Below, piece by piece: positions 8,718 through 16,185 of a stretch of DNA of 64,000 nt. The stretch lies in assembly GCF_000337575.1 (NCBI RefSeq), contig NZ_AOIM01000010.1:1-64000 (forward strand), given 5' to 3'. Under the pieces are notes generated by a model, which had not been told where the DNA came from, made no database searches, and saw nothing but the letters and a program-made list of their open reading frames with translations. The position numbers and the translations under genes are program-made. Positions within the stretch are counted from its first letter, which is position 1. Every line of letters begins with the position of its first letter. The stretch comes from Natrialba hulunbeirensis JCM 10989. GTDB lineage: Archaea > Halobacteriota > Halobacteria > Halobacteriales > Natrialbaceae.

Positions 8718-8988
8718 GGCATGAGGGACACCGAACGGCCCTATAATACCCGGCCCGGCGTCACACCGGCTGTGAGCGCACGCGTAGGATGAGCTACATT
8801 GGCTGCGTGGAACGGGGATCGGCTGCGTAGAACGACGGAGGATGGACAGGCAGGATGGGGTAAACTGGAAAGCATCGATAGATCAGCTAGTCTGCACTGT
8901 CGGAATCGTGAACTGCAATGTCCGGCACCGCGAGGCCGGAACGACCGGAACACACAGTTTGATGTGTCGTCCCGTACCACGAGCGACC

Positions 8989-10686
8989 ATGACAGACACA
9001 GCCGACTACACCGGTTCCGACCTCTTCGTCGATGCCCTCGAGCAGTACGGCGTCGACTACCTCTTTGGCAACCCCGGCACGACCGAACTGCCGCTCATGG
9101 ACGCCGTCAGTCAGAGCGAACTCGAGTATATCCTCGGATTGCACGAGGACGTGGCTGTGGGAATGGCCGGCGGCTACGCTCAGACGCGGCGATACCATTC
9201 CCATCACGACAAGTCGATTCTGCCAGTCGGCGTGGTGAATCTACACATCGCGCCGGGGCTGGCCCACGGGCTTGGGAACCTGTACGCCGCGAGCATCACC
9301 GGCGCGCCGCTGGTCGTGACGGCGGGCAACCACAGCACGGACTTCCGCCACGAGGAGCCGATTCTGTCGGGCGACCTGACCGAGATGGCCGACCAGTTCT
9401 GCAAGTGGTCCGACGAAGTGCTCGACGTCGAGGCACTGCCGACGATGCTCCGGCGGGCGTTCCGCGTCGCGATGACGCCCCCGACCGGCCCCGTCTTCCT
9501 CGGGTTGCCACTCGACGTGATGCTCGCCGAGACGGACGCCGAGCCCGAACGGCTGGGGCCCATTCCGAACGGCGGGAGCGGCGATCCGGCGCAACTCGAG
9601 CACGCCGCCGAGTTGCTGGCCGAGGCGGACGACCCGGTGCTGGTCGTGGGCGATCACGTCGCGCGCTCGGGAGCGGACGCGGTCGCGGCGGCGGTCGACC
9701 TCGCGGAGACGACGGGGGCGCGCGTCCACGGCGAGATTCTGGCCTGCGAGGTCGACTTCCCGACGGATCACGAGCAGTGGGTGTCCTACATCCCGCCGAA
9801 CGACAGTCTGGCGTCGATGCTGATGGATACGGACACGATCGCGTTCGTGGGCTGTTCGACGAACACGACGCTGACGCGCTACGAGGAGACGCTGGTCGAT
9901 CCGGAGACGACGTGTATCCACGTCGGTGACGATGCCTGGCAGCTGGGCAAGAACCAGACGGCGGACGCGGCGGTTATCGGTGATCCAGGGCTGGCACTGC
10001 AGGCACTCGACGAGCGCGTCGCATCGAAGCTCTCGGAGGAGACAGTTTCGGAGCGACTCGAGACGGTCGCCGCAGTCAAGGAGATGGTCGACGCCAAGAT
10101 GGCTCAGATGGGCCAGGGCGATGCCGAAGACGACTCACGGGCGTCGAAGGCCGAACTGGTCGACGAGCTAGAGCGGGCGGCCGGCGACGCCTACATCGTC
10201 GACGAGGGAGTGACCTCGAAGTACGCCATGCTGACTCGCTGGGAGCTCGCGCCCGAGCAGTACATCTCGAACAAGGGCGGCGGCCTGGGCTACGGGCTGC
10301 CTGCGGCCGTCGGAGCCGCTGTGGCGGAGGGCCAGCGCGATGATCCGCGGGAGGTCGTGGGCTTCATCGGCGACGGCTCGTACCTCTACTACCCGCACTC
10401 GATCTACAGCGCGGCGAGACACGACCTCGATCTGACGGTGGTGGTTTCGGACAACCGCAACTACCGGATTCTCAAGGACAACACGCTGGGGCTGCTTGGC
10501 GGCGAAGAGGAGGAGTACGACTTCGTTGGGATGGACTTCGAGCCCCCGGTGGATATCGTCCAGAACGCCCAGAGCCACGGGGCGCGGGCAGAACTCGTGG
10601 AGACGCCAGACGAGATCGAGGAGGCAGTGTCGGCGGCGATGGAGCGCGAGGGGACAGACGTACTAGACGTGTTGGTACACGACTGA
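8989..10686 (+). CDS. Thiamine-diphosphate-dependent enzyme (acetolactate synthase/decarboxylase type)
   Basis: 565 residues from ATG 8989. The N-terminal pyrimidine-binding domain carries GNPGTTELPLMDAV with the catalytic Glu33. A central FAD/NAD-like domain follows (~200-330), and the C-terminal PP domain has GDGSYLYYP with downstream DNRNYR, the GDG...N Mg-ThDP motif. Family members carry out decarboxylation or ligation of 2-oxoacids. The helper sequences do not identify whether it is an acetolactate synthase, benzoylformate-type decarboxylase or other; no ilvN-like small subunit is adjacent. In-frame sequence upstream of 8989 to 8842 is open but does not look like the family. Confidence 0.85.
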   Translation: MTDTADYTGSDLFVDALEQYGVDYLFGNPGTTELPLMDAVSQSELEYILGLHEDVAVGMAGGYAQTRRYHSHHDKSILPVGVVNLHIAPGLAHGLGNLYAASITGAPLVVTAGNHSTDFRHEEPILSGDLTEMADQFCKWSDEVLDVEALPTMLRRAFRVAMTPPTGPVFLGLPLDVMLAETDAEPERLGPIPNGGSGDPAQLEHAAELLAEADDPVLVVGDHVARSGADAVAAAVDLAETTGARVHGEILACEVDFPTDHEQWVSYIPPNDSLASMLMDTDTIAFVGCSTNTTLTRYEETLVDPETTCIHVGDDAWQLGKNQTADAAVIGDPGLALQALDERVASKLSEETVSERLETVAAVKEMVDAKMAQMGQGDAEDDSRASKAELVDELERAAGDAYIVDEGVTSKYAMLTRWELAPEQYISNKGGGLGYGLPAAVGAAVAEGQRDDPREVVGFIGDGSYLYYPHSIYSAARHDLDLTVVVSDNRNYRILKDNTLGLLGGEEEEYDFVGMDFEPPVDIVQNAQSHGARAELVETPDEIEEAVSAAMEREGTDVLDVLVHD

Positions 10687-10877
10687 GGTCGGTCTGTCCG
10701 ACACGCTGTGCAAGCGCGCGTCGGCGAACATCGTGTTCTCGGGTGTCGTTGTCCGATTCGTACGCCGGGATCTCTTCGCCGATTAGTGGGTGAAGGATGG
10801 TTTCAAGGCCAGTGGCTATTTCCTCGGTCCTTCTTGAGTTCGACGTAGGCAGTATCGTTCTCATCACAATCCATAGT

Positions 10878-11273
10878 TCAGGCGACGAGAACCAGTGCCA
10901 TTTCGTAGAAGATGTAGAGGACAAACAGCAGAATTCCAGCCTTGAGGACATATCCAATGAGATTGTCCGGCAGCTCTGTATAGATCTCAGCCAGACTGGC
11001 AGTGTCTCCTTCACCAACCACAGATTGGCTACTTTCTGATTGCATGGGGTGGAAGAAATCATCACCGAACATTTGTTCCATCTCTTTGTCTTGTCGGTCT
11101 ATCATGGCCTCCATGTGGTCGTAGTTGTCGAACCGGTTTGTGACTTGACTCACGTACGACGCAGAGCAGTGACACGCCTCTGCAATTTCCTTCTTTGTTG
11201 CGTTAGGATTCTCGTACCATGTGAGAAGGATCTCTCGCTGCAGTTCTGTTTTCTCCCGTGTTGTTGCTGACAT
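10878..11273 (-). CDS. HTH protein with C-terminal membrane anchor
   Basis: 131 residues from ATG 11273 (MSATTREKTELQ); an in-frame ATG at 11294 would add seven residues. Residues ~5-50 form a winged-helix-like HTH (ILLTWYENPNATKKEIAEAC, SASYVSQVTNRF). A polar linker follows, then one hydrophobic helix at the C-terminus (VLKAGILLFVLYIFYEMALV). This looks like a tail-anchored DNA-binding protein. It is lower in GC than its neighbours and is transcribed divergently from structured-RNA locus A, 138 bp away. Function unknown; regulation of that locus is possible but not shown. Confidence 0.7.
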   Translation of the reverse strand: MSATTREKTELQREILLTWYENPNATKKEIAEACHCSASYVSQVTNRFDNYDHMEAMIDRQDKEMEQMFGDDFFHPMQSESSQSVVGEGDTASLAEIYTELPDNLIGYVLKAGILLFVLYIFYEMALVLVA

Positions 11274-11410
11274 ACGAATACTGTGTTTGTTCAATCAAAG
11301 TGAAGGTTCTGGCAGTCTAGATAGTTACATCCAGGACCAGAATTGATCTCAGTGGGTTCGAAACAGTATGCGGAACACTTGTTACGCCTTAGGTAACGAT
11401 AATTTGCGGT

Positions 11411-11440
11411 AGATATAAGACAATACAAGTCAACAATTAG
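11411..11440 (+). promoter_or_regulatory. Promoter of structured-RNA locus A
   Basis: TATAA (11414-11418, in GATATAAG) lies about 26 bases before the conserved RNA block. The 30 bases match the corresponding stretch of locus B at 23 positions without a gap, including the TATA box and CAACAATTAG-like end. The predicted start is within 11441-11444. Confidence 0.6.
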
Positions 11441-11569
11441 AACGGAAGCCATAACGTGGGTACGAAAGTGCCCCGGGTGCTGGCACACCCGAGACGTGGC
11501 TTCCAAACGCGGCTTACGTTGAAGCCATGATTCCATACATCCGTCCGGGATATAAACGTCCCGCACGAC
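11441..11569 (+). ncRNA. Structured RNA / leader element, copy A
   Basis: Seen directly: P1 GGAAGCCA (11444-11451) pairs with TGGCTTCC (11497-11504). Inside are P2 GGGTAC/GTGCCC (11458-11463, 11468-11473) closed by a GAAA tetraloop and, with no spacer, P3 CGGGTG/CACCCG (11474-11479, 11486-11491), making a three-way junction. P4 GGCTT/AAGCC (11511-11515, 11522-11526) ends directly before an ATG. P5 CGGGAT/GTCCCG (11546-11551, 11558-11563) encloses ATAAAC. All stem and junction lengths equal those of copy B at 55823-55951, and paired positions differ in compensatory fashion. It could be a cis-regulatory leader of the downstream zinc-ribbon gene or an independent RNA. I do not recognise a named family. 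Confidence 0.7.
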
Positions 11570-11643
11570 ACCCGACGCGAAGCACTCAACTACCCGCTGG
11601 ACCGCGATTCTCACACTTTCTCGGAGCTGATCACCGTGAGTGA
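11527..11643 (+). CDS. Putative leader peptide of locus A
   Basis: ATG 11527 follows the P4 stem directly and opens a 38-codon frame starting MIPYIRPGYKRPAR. The stop TGA (11641-11643) lies inside the start region of the zinc-ribbon gene (GTG 11636), an 8-nt overlap suggesting translational coupling. Copy B has the same arrangement and a similar start (MIAYILTGYKHPAR), with divergent tails. The shared residues could equally reflect RNA conservation, since stem P5 lies in this frame. Confidence 0.4.
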   Translation: MIPYIRPGYKRPARHPTRSTQLPAGPRFSHFLGADHRE

Positions 11644-11995
11644 CGACGATCAAGCTGCGAAGGCCGAGACTGATGGTGATCAGGATACCGACACTGCTCC
11701 CTCCGCCGAGACAGACACCAGCAACCAACGCAACACCACTCGCGATCTCAGAGCCACCCTTGGTCTCGACCCCGACTACACTCCCGACCCAGACACCACC
11801 TCGCTGCCCAACTGTCCCCGCTGTGACCACCCCGTCACGCGGACCAGTATGACCAGCCCCACCGAAGCCATCGCCGGCCCCTGTGGCTGTCGGGTCTCTC
11901 CTGGCTTCGCTCGCCGATCCCGAACCCAGCGGCGCAACACCCGGGAAGGCTCACAGTCCGACTCTGGCTCTGGAGCCGATCACAGTTCGACGTAA
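11636..11995 (+). CDS. Small zinc-ribbon protein of locus A
   Basis: 119 residues from GTG 11636. An acidic, probably disordered N-terminus (~55 residues) precedes the core NCPRCDHPVTRT ... AIAGPCGCRVSPGF, followed by an Arg-rich then Ser/Gly/Asp-rich tail. The CPRC and CGC cysteines would form a zinc knuckle. The 33-residue core is nearly identical to the protein at 56025-56303 while the flanks differ, so the two are paralogues conserved only at the metal-binding core. A role in RNA or DNA binding is an inference. No known function is recognised. Confidence 0.65.
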   Translation: MSDDDQAAKAETDGDQDTDTAPSAETDTSNQRNTTRDLRATLGLDPDYTPDPDTTSLPNCPRCDHPVTRTSMTSPTEAIAGPCGCRVSPGFARRSRTQRRNTREGSQSDSGSGADHSST

Positions 11996-12544
11996 TCTGG
12001 CGCGATCCGACGCCGGGTAACTCGAGTCGAGTCGGACTCGAGTTGCGGCGGCCCACTGGGTGGGTGTGGGCGTGAGTGCTGGGATGGGGCGGTGGCGACG
12101 TGCTGTCGGTGTCGGTGTGGCTGTGTCGGTGCTGGCAGTGTCGGGGTGGCGTCACCTGGGGGTGGCGGTCTCGAACCCACTGTCATCACCATCACCATCA
12201 CCATCACAATCACCATCATCATCACTACCACCATCGCCGTTGCCGTCGATCAGAACTGGCTACTCGGACCCGTGGCGACCACCGTCGACCACGGCTACGA
12301 CCACCGAAATCGAAACCACCACCCGAGTGCCAGACACCAGCCGACGGCAGGCACCCCGATCGGCACGCCCACCCACCACACCAGACACTCACACCCCCAC
12401 ATCGCCCACATGCCACCCAGTCCGAACCCGCAACTCGAGTACCGGCTCTCGTGCTGTCGACGTAGTGGAGCGATTTTAGGAGGGAAGCCACTGATTACGC
12501 AGTAATCACCACACGATTAACTGGTGTCATGGTATTATCCACCT
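11996..12544. other. Low-complexity region without a convincing gene
   Basis: About 550 bases after zinc-ribbon gene A. Several overlapping frames are open in both directions, but all translate into simple His/Pro/Thr/Ser-rich sequence dictated by the CAC/CAT/ACC-rich DNA. I see no domain, credible start or conserved motif. Confidence 0.55.
12181..12240. repeat. CAT/CAC trinucleotide-rich tract
   Basis: A run of alternating catcac and related triplets from about 12184 to 12236. It would encode poly-His in one frame and Ile-Thr repeats in another. Simple-sequence expansion is the likely origin. Confidence 0.7.
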
Positions 12545-13777
12545 ATGCACACATCCGAGTCAGTCTGGGAGTTTGCGATCACAGACCGGATCAAATTTGG
12601 CACGGGAGCGCTCGACGAACTGGGGGCCGAACTGGAAGCGAGAGCGATCGACAGCCTCGTCGTCGTCACCGATACAGAACTCCGAGATGCCGGCATCGTC
12701 GACGACGCACTCGAGTCGGTGCCCGACACGACAGCAGTCACCGTCTTCGACGGCGTCGAACCCGACCCCGACGCCGACGTCTACCGAGCCGCGAGAGCGG
12801 CCGTTGCCAACCACGACCCCGACGCCGTGGTCGGAATCGGCGGCGGAAGCTCGATCGACGTCGCGAAAGCAGCCGGTGTACTCGCCGGCTCGGAGCAGGA
12901 CGTACTCGAGTACGTCGCCCCACCAATCGGTGAGGGCGAACCAGTTCCCGAGTCCGAGACGGTCGTCGTTGCCGTTCCGACGACCGCGGGAACCGGTTCC
13001 GAGAGTTCGCCGGCGGCTGTCGTCTCGCTCCCGGACCGGGAACTGAAGGTCGGCATCTCGAGTCAGCAGCTCTACCCGGAGCTAGCAATCGTCGATCCGC
13101 TGGTGACCGTCTCACTCCCGCCGGCGATCACCGCGGCCTCGGGAATGGATGCACTTACACACGCGATTGAGGCCTACACGACGCGGCGATACGACGCGAA
13201 AGCCGAACCCGACGGTGCTGCACAGCGGCCCGATTACGGCGGCCGGACGCCAGTGACCGACCTCTACGCCGAGAAAGCGATCGATCTGATCGGACAGAAC
13301 CTGCGCCGGGCGGTCGATAACGGTGCCGACGTGGAGGCGCGACGGGCGCTGTCGCTCGGCAGTCTCCTCGCCGGCATCGCGTTCACCAACGCAGGTCTCG
13401 GGGCGACTCACGCGATGGCGTACCCCGTCGCCGGGGAGAATCACACGCCGCACGGCGTCACCGTCGCCGTCTTGCTCCCGCACGTGATGCGCTACAACGC
13501 CTCAAGCACGTTCGAACGCTACGCACGTATCGCCGAGCTACTCGGCGAGAACACCGACGGCATGAGCGACCGGAACGCTGCCGACCGGGCCGGGGCTGCC
13601 GTCGAAGCGCTCAGTTCGGATATCGGACTCCCGGACGGACTCTCGGAACTCGGGGTGGCAGAAGACGATATCCCGCGTCTGGCCGAGAAGACGACCGATA
13701 TCGAGCGGTTGCTCGTCGGGAACCCGCGCCGTGTCGACCGGGCTGCTCTCGAGGAGATTTTCGCAGCCGCCCTTTGA
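12545..13777 (+). CDS. Iron-containing (group III) alcohol dehydrogenase
   Basis: 410 residues from ATG 12545 (MHTSESVWEF). The Rossmann-like N-terminal domain has GIGGGSSIDVAKA (98-110) for NAD(P) binding. The metal site matches the Fe-ADH pattern: Asp202 and His206 in SGMDALTHAIEAY, His289 in GLGATHAMAYP and His303 in NHTPHG. Family members reduce aldehydes or ketones or oxidise alcohols with NAD(P)H. The substrate is not deducible. It lies between locus A and the toxin-like locus with its own promoter region; no operon partner. Confidence 0.92.
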   Translation: MHTSESVWEFAITDRIKFGTGALDELGAELEARAIDSLVVVTDTELRDAGIVDDALESVPDTTAVTVFDGVEPDPDADVYRAARAAVANHDPDAVVGIGGGSSIDVAKAAGVLAGSEQDVLEYVAPPIGEGEPVPESETVVVAVPTTAGTGSESSPAAVVSLPDRELKVGISSQQLYPELAIVDPLVTVSLPPAITAASGMDALTHAIEAYTTRRYDAKAEPDGAAQRPDYGGRTPVTDLYAEKAIDLIGQNLRRAVDNGADVEARRALSLGSLLAGIAFTNAGLGATHAMAYPVAGENHTPHGVTVAVLLPHVMRYNASSTFERYARIAELLGENTDGMSDRNAADRAGAAVEALSSDIGLPDGLSELGVAEDDIPRLAEKTTDIERLLVGNPRRVDRAALEEIFAAAL

Positions 13778-13895
13778 ACAGTTCCACAATCTCCGAATCT
13801 GGGCTGGAAACCGAGTTCAATTACTGATTCGAGTTGTTCCATATCAACCATAGTAAGAGAAAGTATTATTACTATATATTCAGTATAAAATAGGA

Positions 13896-13958
13896 ATGAG
13901 TCGTTGGAACTGTCCCAATCGGTCCGCTATCGATCTCCTCGAAACGGGGGAACGGTAG
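13896..13958 (+). other. Short 20-codon frame abutting the toxin-like gene
   Basis: ATG 13896 opens MSRWNCPNRSAIDLLETGER and stops at TAG 13956-13958, directly before ATG 13959. It follows an AT-rich promoter-like stretch (13860-13890, including tatatatt). It may be a leader peptide or chance. Confidence 0.25.
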
Positions 13959-15371
13959 ATGGGACGAAAACGGACGCGCAAGCGAGCATCGAAGTCGACC
14001 GACTCCGGCGAGTCTGTGTCGGAATCGCAAGCCAAGAATCAATCCGAACGGTCGACTCGATCGAGCGGTAGCCACGGACCACTGACCGGAACTGCGGCAG
14101 TCGATCAGGGTATCGGCGACGACATCAACGCCCTGACCGGCCAACCTGAGGGGTTCAACGCGATGGCCGGGTCGAACACACCCGACTTCGAGCCACTCCC
14201 GACTGGCCCCGATGCACAGATCCAGCGCGCACTCGAGGGGACCGGCACCACGCGGAACGAGGTTCCTGACGCAGTCCTCGACGTGCTCGGCCAGGGTGGC
14301 AAACCACTGGAGCAGCCAATTCAGCGTACACTCGAGGAGCGCATGGACGCGGACTTCTCGAACGTCCGGATTCATACTGGTGGGAAGGCTGCGCAGGCAG
14401 CTGACGCGATCGACGCGAAAGCGTTCACCTGTGGGAACGATATCGTGTTCAACGCCGGTGAGTATGATCCCGAGTCAGGCGAGGGTCAGTTCCTGCTGGC
14501 TCACGAGTTGGCACACGTTCGCCAGCAGACTGGGGCGGCGATCAGTATGATGCCCCAGGAAGGTGCTGCTCTCGAGATCGATCCCGATCAGCAACTTGAG
14601 CGGGAGGCCGACGAGACAGCCAGCGATACGTTGTCCAGAGACAACCCACTGGTTGTGAACCGGATGGGGTCAGACGTGCACATCCAGCGAGTTGAACAAG
14701 ACGAGACAATAGGGTTCGGTCAGCTTCAACCCGAACTGCCGACAGTTTCCCAACAGGAACTCACAGACAAAGAACAGAAAACAATCACGAAGTTCCTTTC
14801 GCTAAAGGAACTCTCGGACAGTGAACTAGAGACTATTGCTGAAGTGTTCCAGATTGGGAGCACAGACAAAATTAGGGCAGCATCTGATCGAATAACATGG
14901 ATTCATACAAATCACGATCGACTCTCACGTATTGTGCCCGGCTGGAGTGCAAACGACGAAGAGCGGTATCCGGACTGGTACGAGGACCCACACGATCCGG
15001 ATTCTCTCGTGTTGGAATTCAACACTTCGGCGACTGAAGACACGGTGATGCTTCGAGCACACGGGGAAGAGAATCAAAATCAATACTGGTTGATCCCGCC
15101 GAAGGAAATCGGCGGAGTTGATCCCAATGACGTCGAGGGACTTACAGCCGCGGACATCCAAGAAGCGCTAGCACTCCCGGAGAAGCCAAAATACATTTCG
15201 AAGGTAACACTCCCGCCCGAAACTCCGATCCGGGTCAGTGGGATCAAAGAAAACTTTGGTTCTGATGGAGAATGGACACAGGCTGAAATTGAGAACCGTC
15301 TTGGCGAGGACGCCTATGAGGTCATACGAACGTTCGAGGAGGTTGCTACTGACAGAGGGGATAACGAATGA
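13959..15371 (+). CDS. DUF4157-domain protein with toxin-like C-terminus
   Basis: 470 residues. A basic, Ser-rich N-terminus (1-40) and linker precede a DUF4157 domain (~115-190), with FSNVRIHTGGKAAQAADAI, then AKAFTCGNDIVF and the metallopeptidase motif AHELAH (His182, Glu183, His186). DUF4157 is known as the leader domain of effectors loaded into extracellular contractile injection systems and other polymorphic toxins. After a conserved joint (~204-245) a unique C-terminal region carries a compact domain (~345-465) with NQYWLIPPKEIGG and KVTLPPETPIRVSGI. This arrangement fits a toxin tip. Its stop overlaps the next gene by 4 nt. No injection-system genes are in view. Toxin activity is inferred. 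Confidence 0.78.
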   Translation: MGRKRTRKRASKSTDSGESVSESQAKNQSERSTRSSGSHGPLTGTAAVDQGIGDDINALTGQPEGFNAMAGSNTPDFEPLPTGPDAQIQRALEGTGTTRNEVPDAVLDVLGQGGKPLEQPIQRTLEERMDADFSNVRIHTGGKAAQAADAIDAKAFTCGNDIVFNAGEYDPESGEGQFLLAHELAHVRQQTGAAISMMPQEGAALEIDPDQQLEREADETASDTLSRDNPLVVNRMGSDVHIQRVEQDETIGFGQLQPELPTVSQQELTDKEQKTITKFLSLKELSDSELETIAEVFQIGSTDKIRAASDRITWIHTNHDRLSRIVPGWSANDEERYPDWYEDPHDPDSLVLEFNTSATEDTVMLRAHGEENQNQYWLIPPKEIGGVDPNDVEGLTAADIQEALALPEKPKYISKVTLPPETPIRVSGIKENFGSDGEWTQAEIENRLGEDAYEVIRTFEEVATDRGDNE

Positions 15372-15709
15372 CTGAAATCAATCACGATAACAAGAAACTC
15401 ACCATCGATGGGGAGACTGTCACGGTTCGCCATCCGGTAGCGGAGGTTTTGCAGTTAGATGCTGTGTACATTGTGTTGCTTGACGTTCCGAACGGAACGA
15501 TCGATAACAGAAACGTTATCGGACTTTCCGAAGCCGGTGAGAAACTCTGGGAGATCGATCCGGTCAGTGATGATCCAACGGCTGACCAAGCCTATGTGAA
15601 TATGTACGAACAGGACGGGACAGTCTGGGTCGTCAATCCAATCGGGGCTGAATGTAGTCTCGACATAGAAACGGGATCGTTGATCGACAAACGGACGAAG
15701 AGATGGTGA
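15368..15709 (+). CDS. Putative immunity protein
   Basis: 113 residues starting at ATG 15368 inside the ATGA overlap with the DUF4157 gene. The sequence is mostly beta-type: KLTIDGETVTVRHPVAEVLQ, then VVLLDVPNG-like YIVLLDVPNGTIDNRNVIGL, LWEIDPVSDD, and a C-terminal SLDIETGSLIDKR. There is no signal peptide or membrane helix, so it is cytosolic. Small intracellular all-beta proteins in this position are typically the cognate immunity protein of a polymorphic toxin. I recognise the general DVPxGTxxNxNVxG pattern from uncharacterised proteins but no named domain. Function is inferred from position. Confidence 0.6.
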   Translation: MTEINHDNKKLTIDGETVTVRHPVAEVLQLDAVYIVLLDVPNGTIDNRNVIGLSEAGEKLWEIDPVSDDPTADQAYVNMYEQDGTVWVVNPIGAECSLDIETGSLIDKRTKRW

Positions 15710-15710
15710 G

Positions 15711-16102
15711 GTGAACGTTAGTCGCTGTAACAGCAGTCCACTCCGCTTGGGCCTCGAGATCGAACCCGATCCGCAGTTGGAGCGGGAAGCAGACGAAGCG
15801 GCACAGCAGGCGCTTTCGGATGACGAATCATTGATCGTGAGTCGGATGGGTGCGGATGTCCATATCCAGCGAGCAGACAAGACCCGGCCATTCTCGAACA
15901 GGGACTGTTTCGACAGTCTGTCCGCTACACGTATCTATATATTTACGAGGAGCACCAGTATACGGACAACGATATCGACGGGTATCGTCCACCTGGCAAT
16001 GGACTCACTGGTGACCTCAATTCGCCACCGACAGCAACTGCAGCGAACGGCTCTCGTGGATCCCTCACAGGAACACTGAAACAGCTTCTCTTTGGTCGCT
16101 GA
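15711..16102 (+). pseudogene. Orphan DUF4157-toxin C-terminal cassette, frameshifted
   Basis: From 15753 to ~15888 the translation LEIEPDPQLEREADEAAQQA ... VSRMGADVHIQRAD repeats the joint of the intact gene (LEIDPDQQLEREADETASDT ... VNRMGSDVHIQR). There is no upstream DUF4157 domain. About base 15890 the frame is lost: the other plus frame continues QGLFRQSVRYTYLYIYEEHQ and ends LKQLLFGR at TGA 16102. This looks like an alternative toxin tip left behind the current toxin/immunity pair, as in other polymorphic-toxin loci where tips are swapped by recombination at the shared joint. Whether it is dead or a silent reservoir is not known. Confidence 0.65.
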
Positions 16103-16185
16103 ACGTGGCAGAAACAACGGGCGAACCACAAGAATACAGTCCACGAGGATGAACCATCGCCGATTCTCTGGCCAGTGCTCAGTAA

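Noticed and set aside
10690-10873. Possible decayed minus-strand gene (ATG 10873, MDCDENDTAYVELKKDRG...; a nearby frame reads LETILHPLIGEEIPAYESDN)
   Set aside because: It would need a frameshift and resembles nothing I can name; too weak to list as a pseudogene.
11441-11569. RNA block as the end of an IS200/IS605 or IS1341-type element with an omega-like RNA
   Set aside because: No TnpA or TnpB reading frame or remnant is adjacent to either copy. The idea is not excluded and is given as a test in the findings.
11291-11830. Minus-strand frame of 179 codons across RNA locus A
   Set aside because: It is antisense to the structured RNA and zinc-ribbon gene, and the equivalent frame is not kept at locus B.
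12060-12505. Three overlapping plus-strand frames rich in His, Thr and Pro
   Set aside because: All reflect CAC/CAT/ACC-rich simple sequence; none has a recognised motif or a better start than the others.
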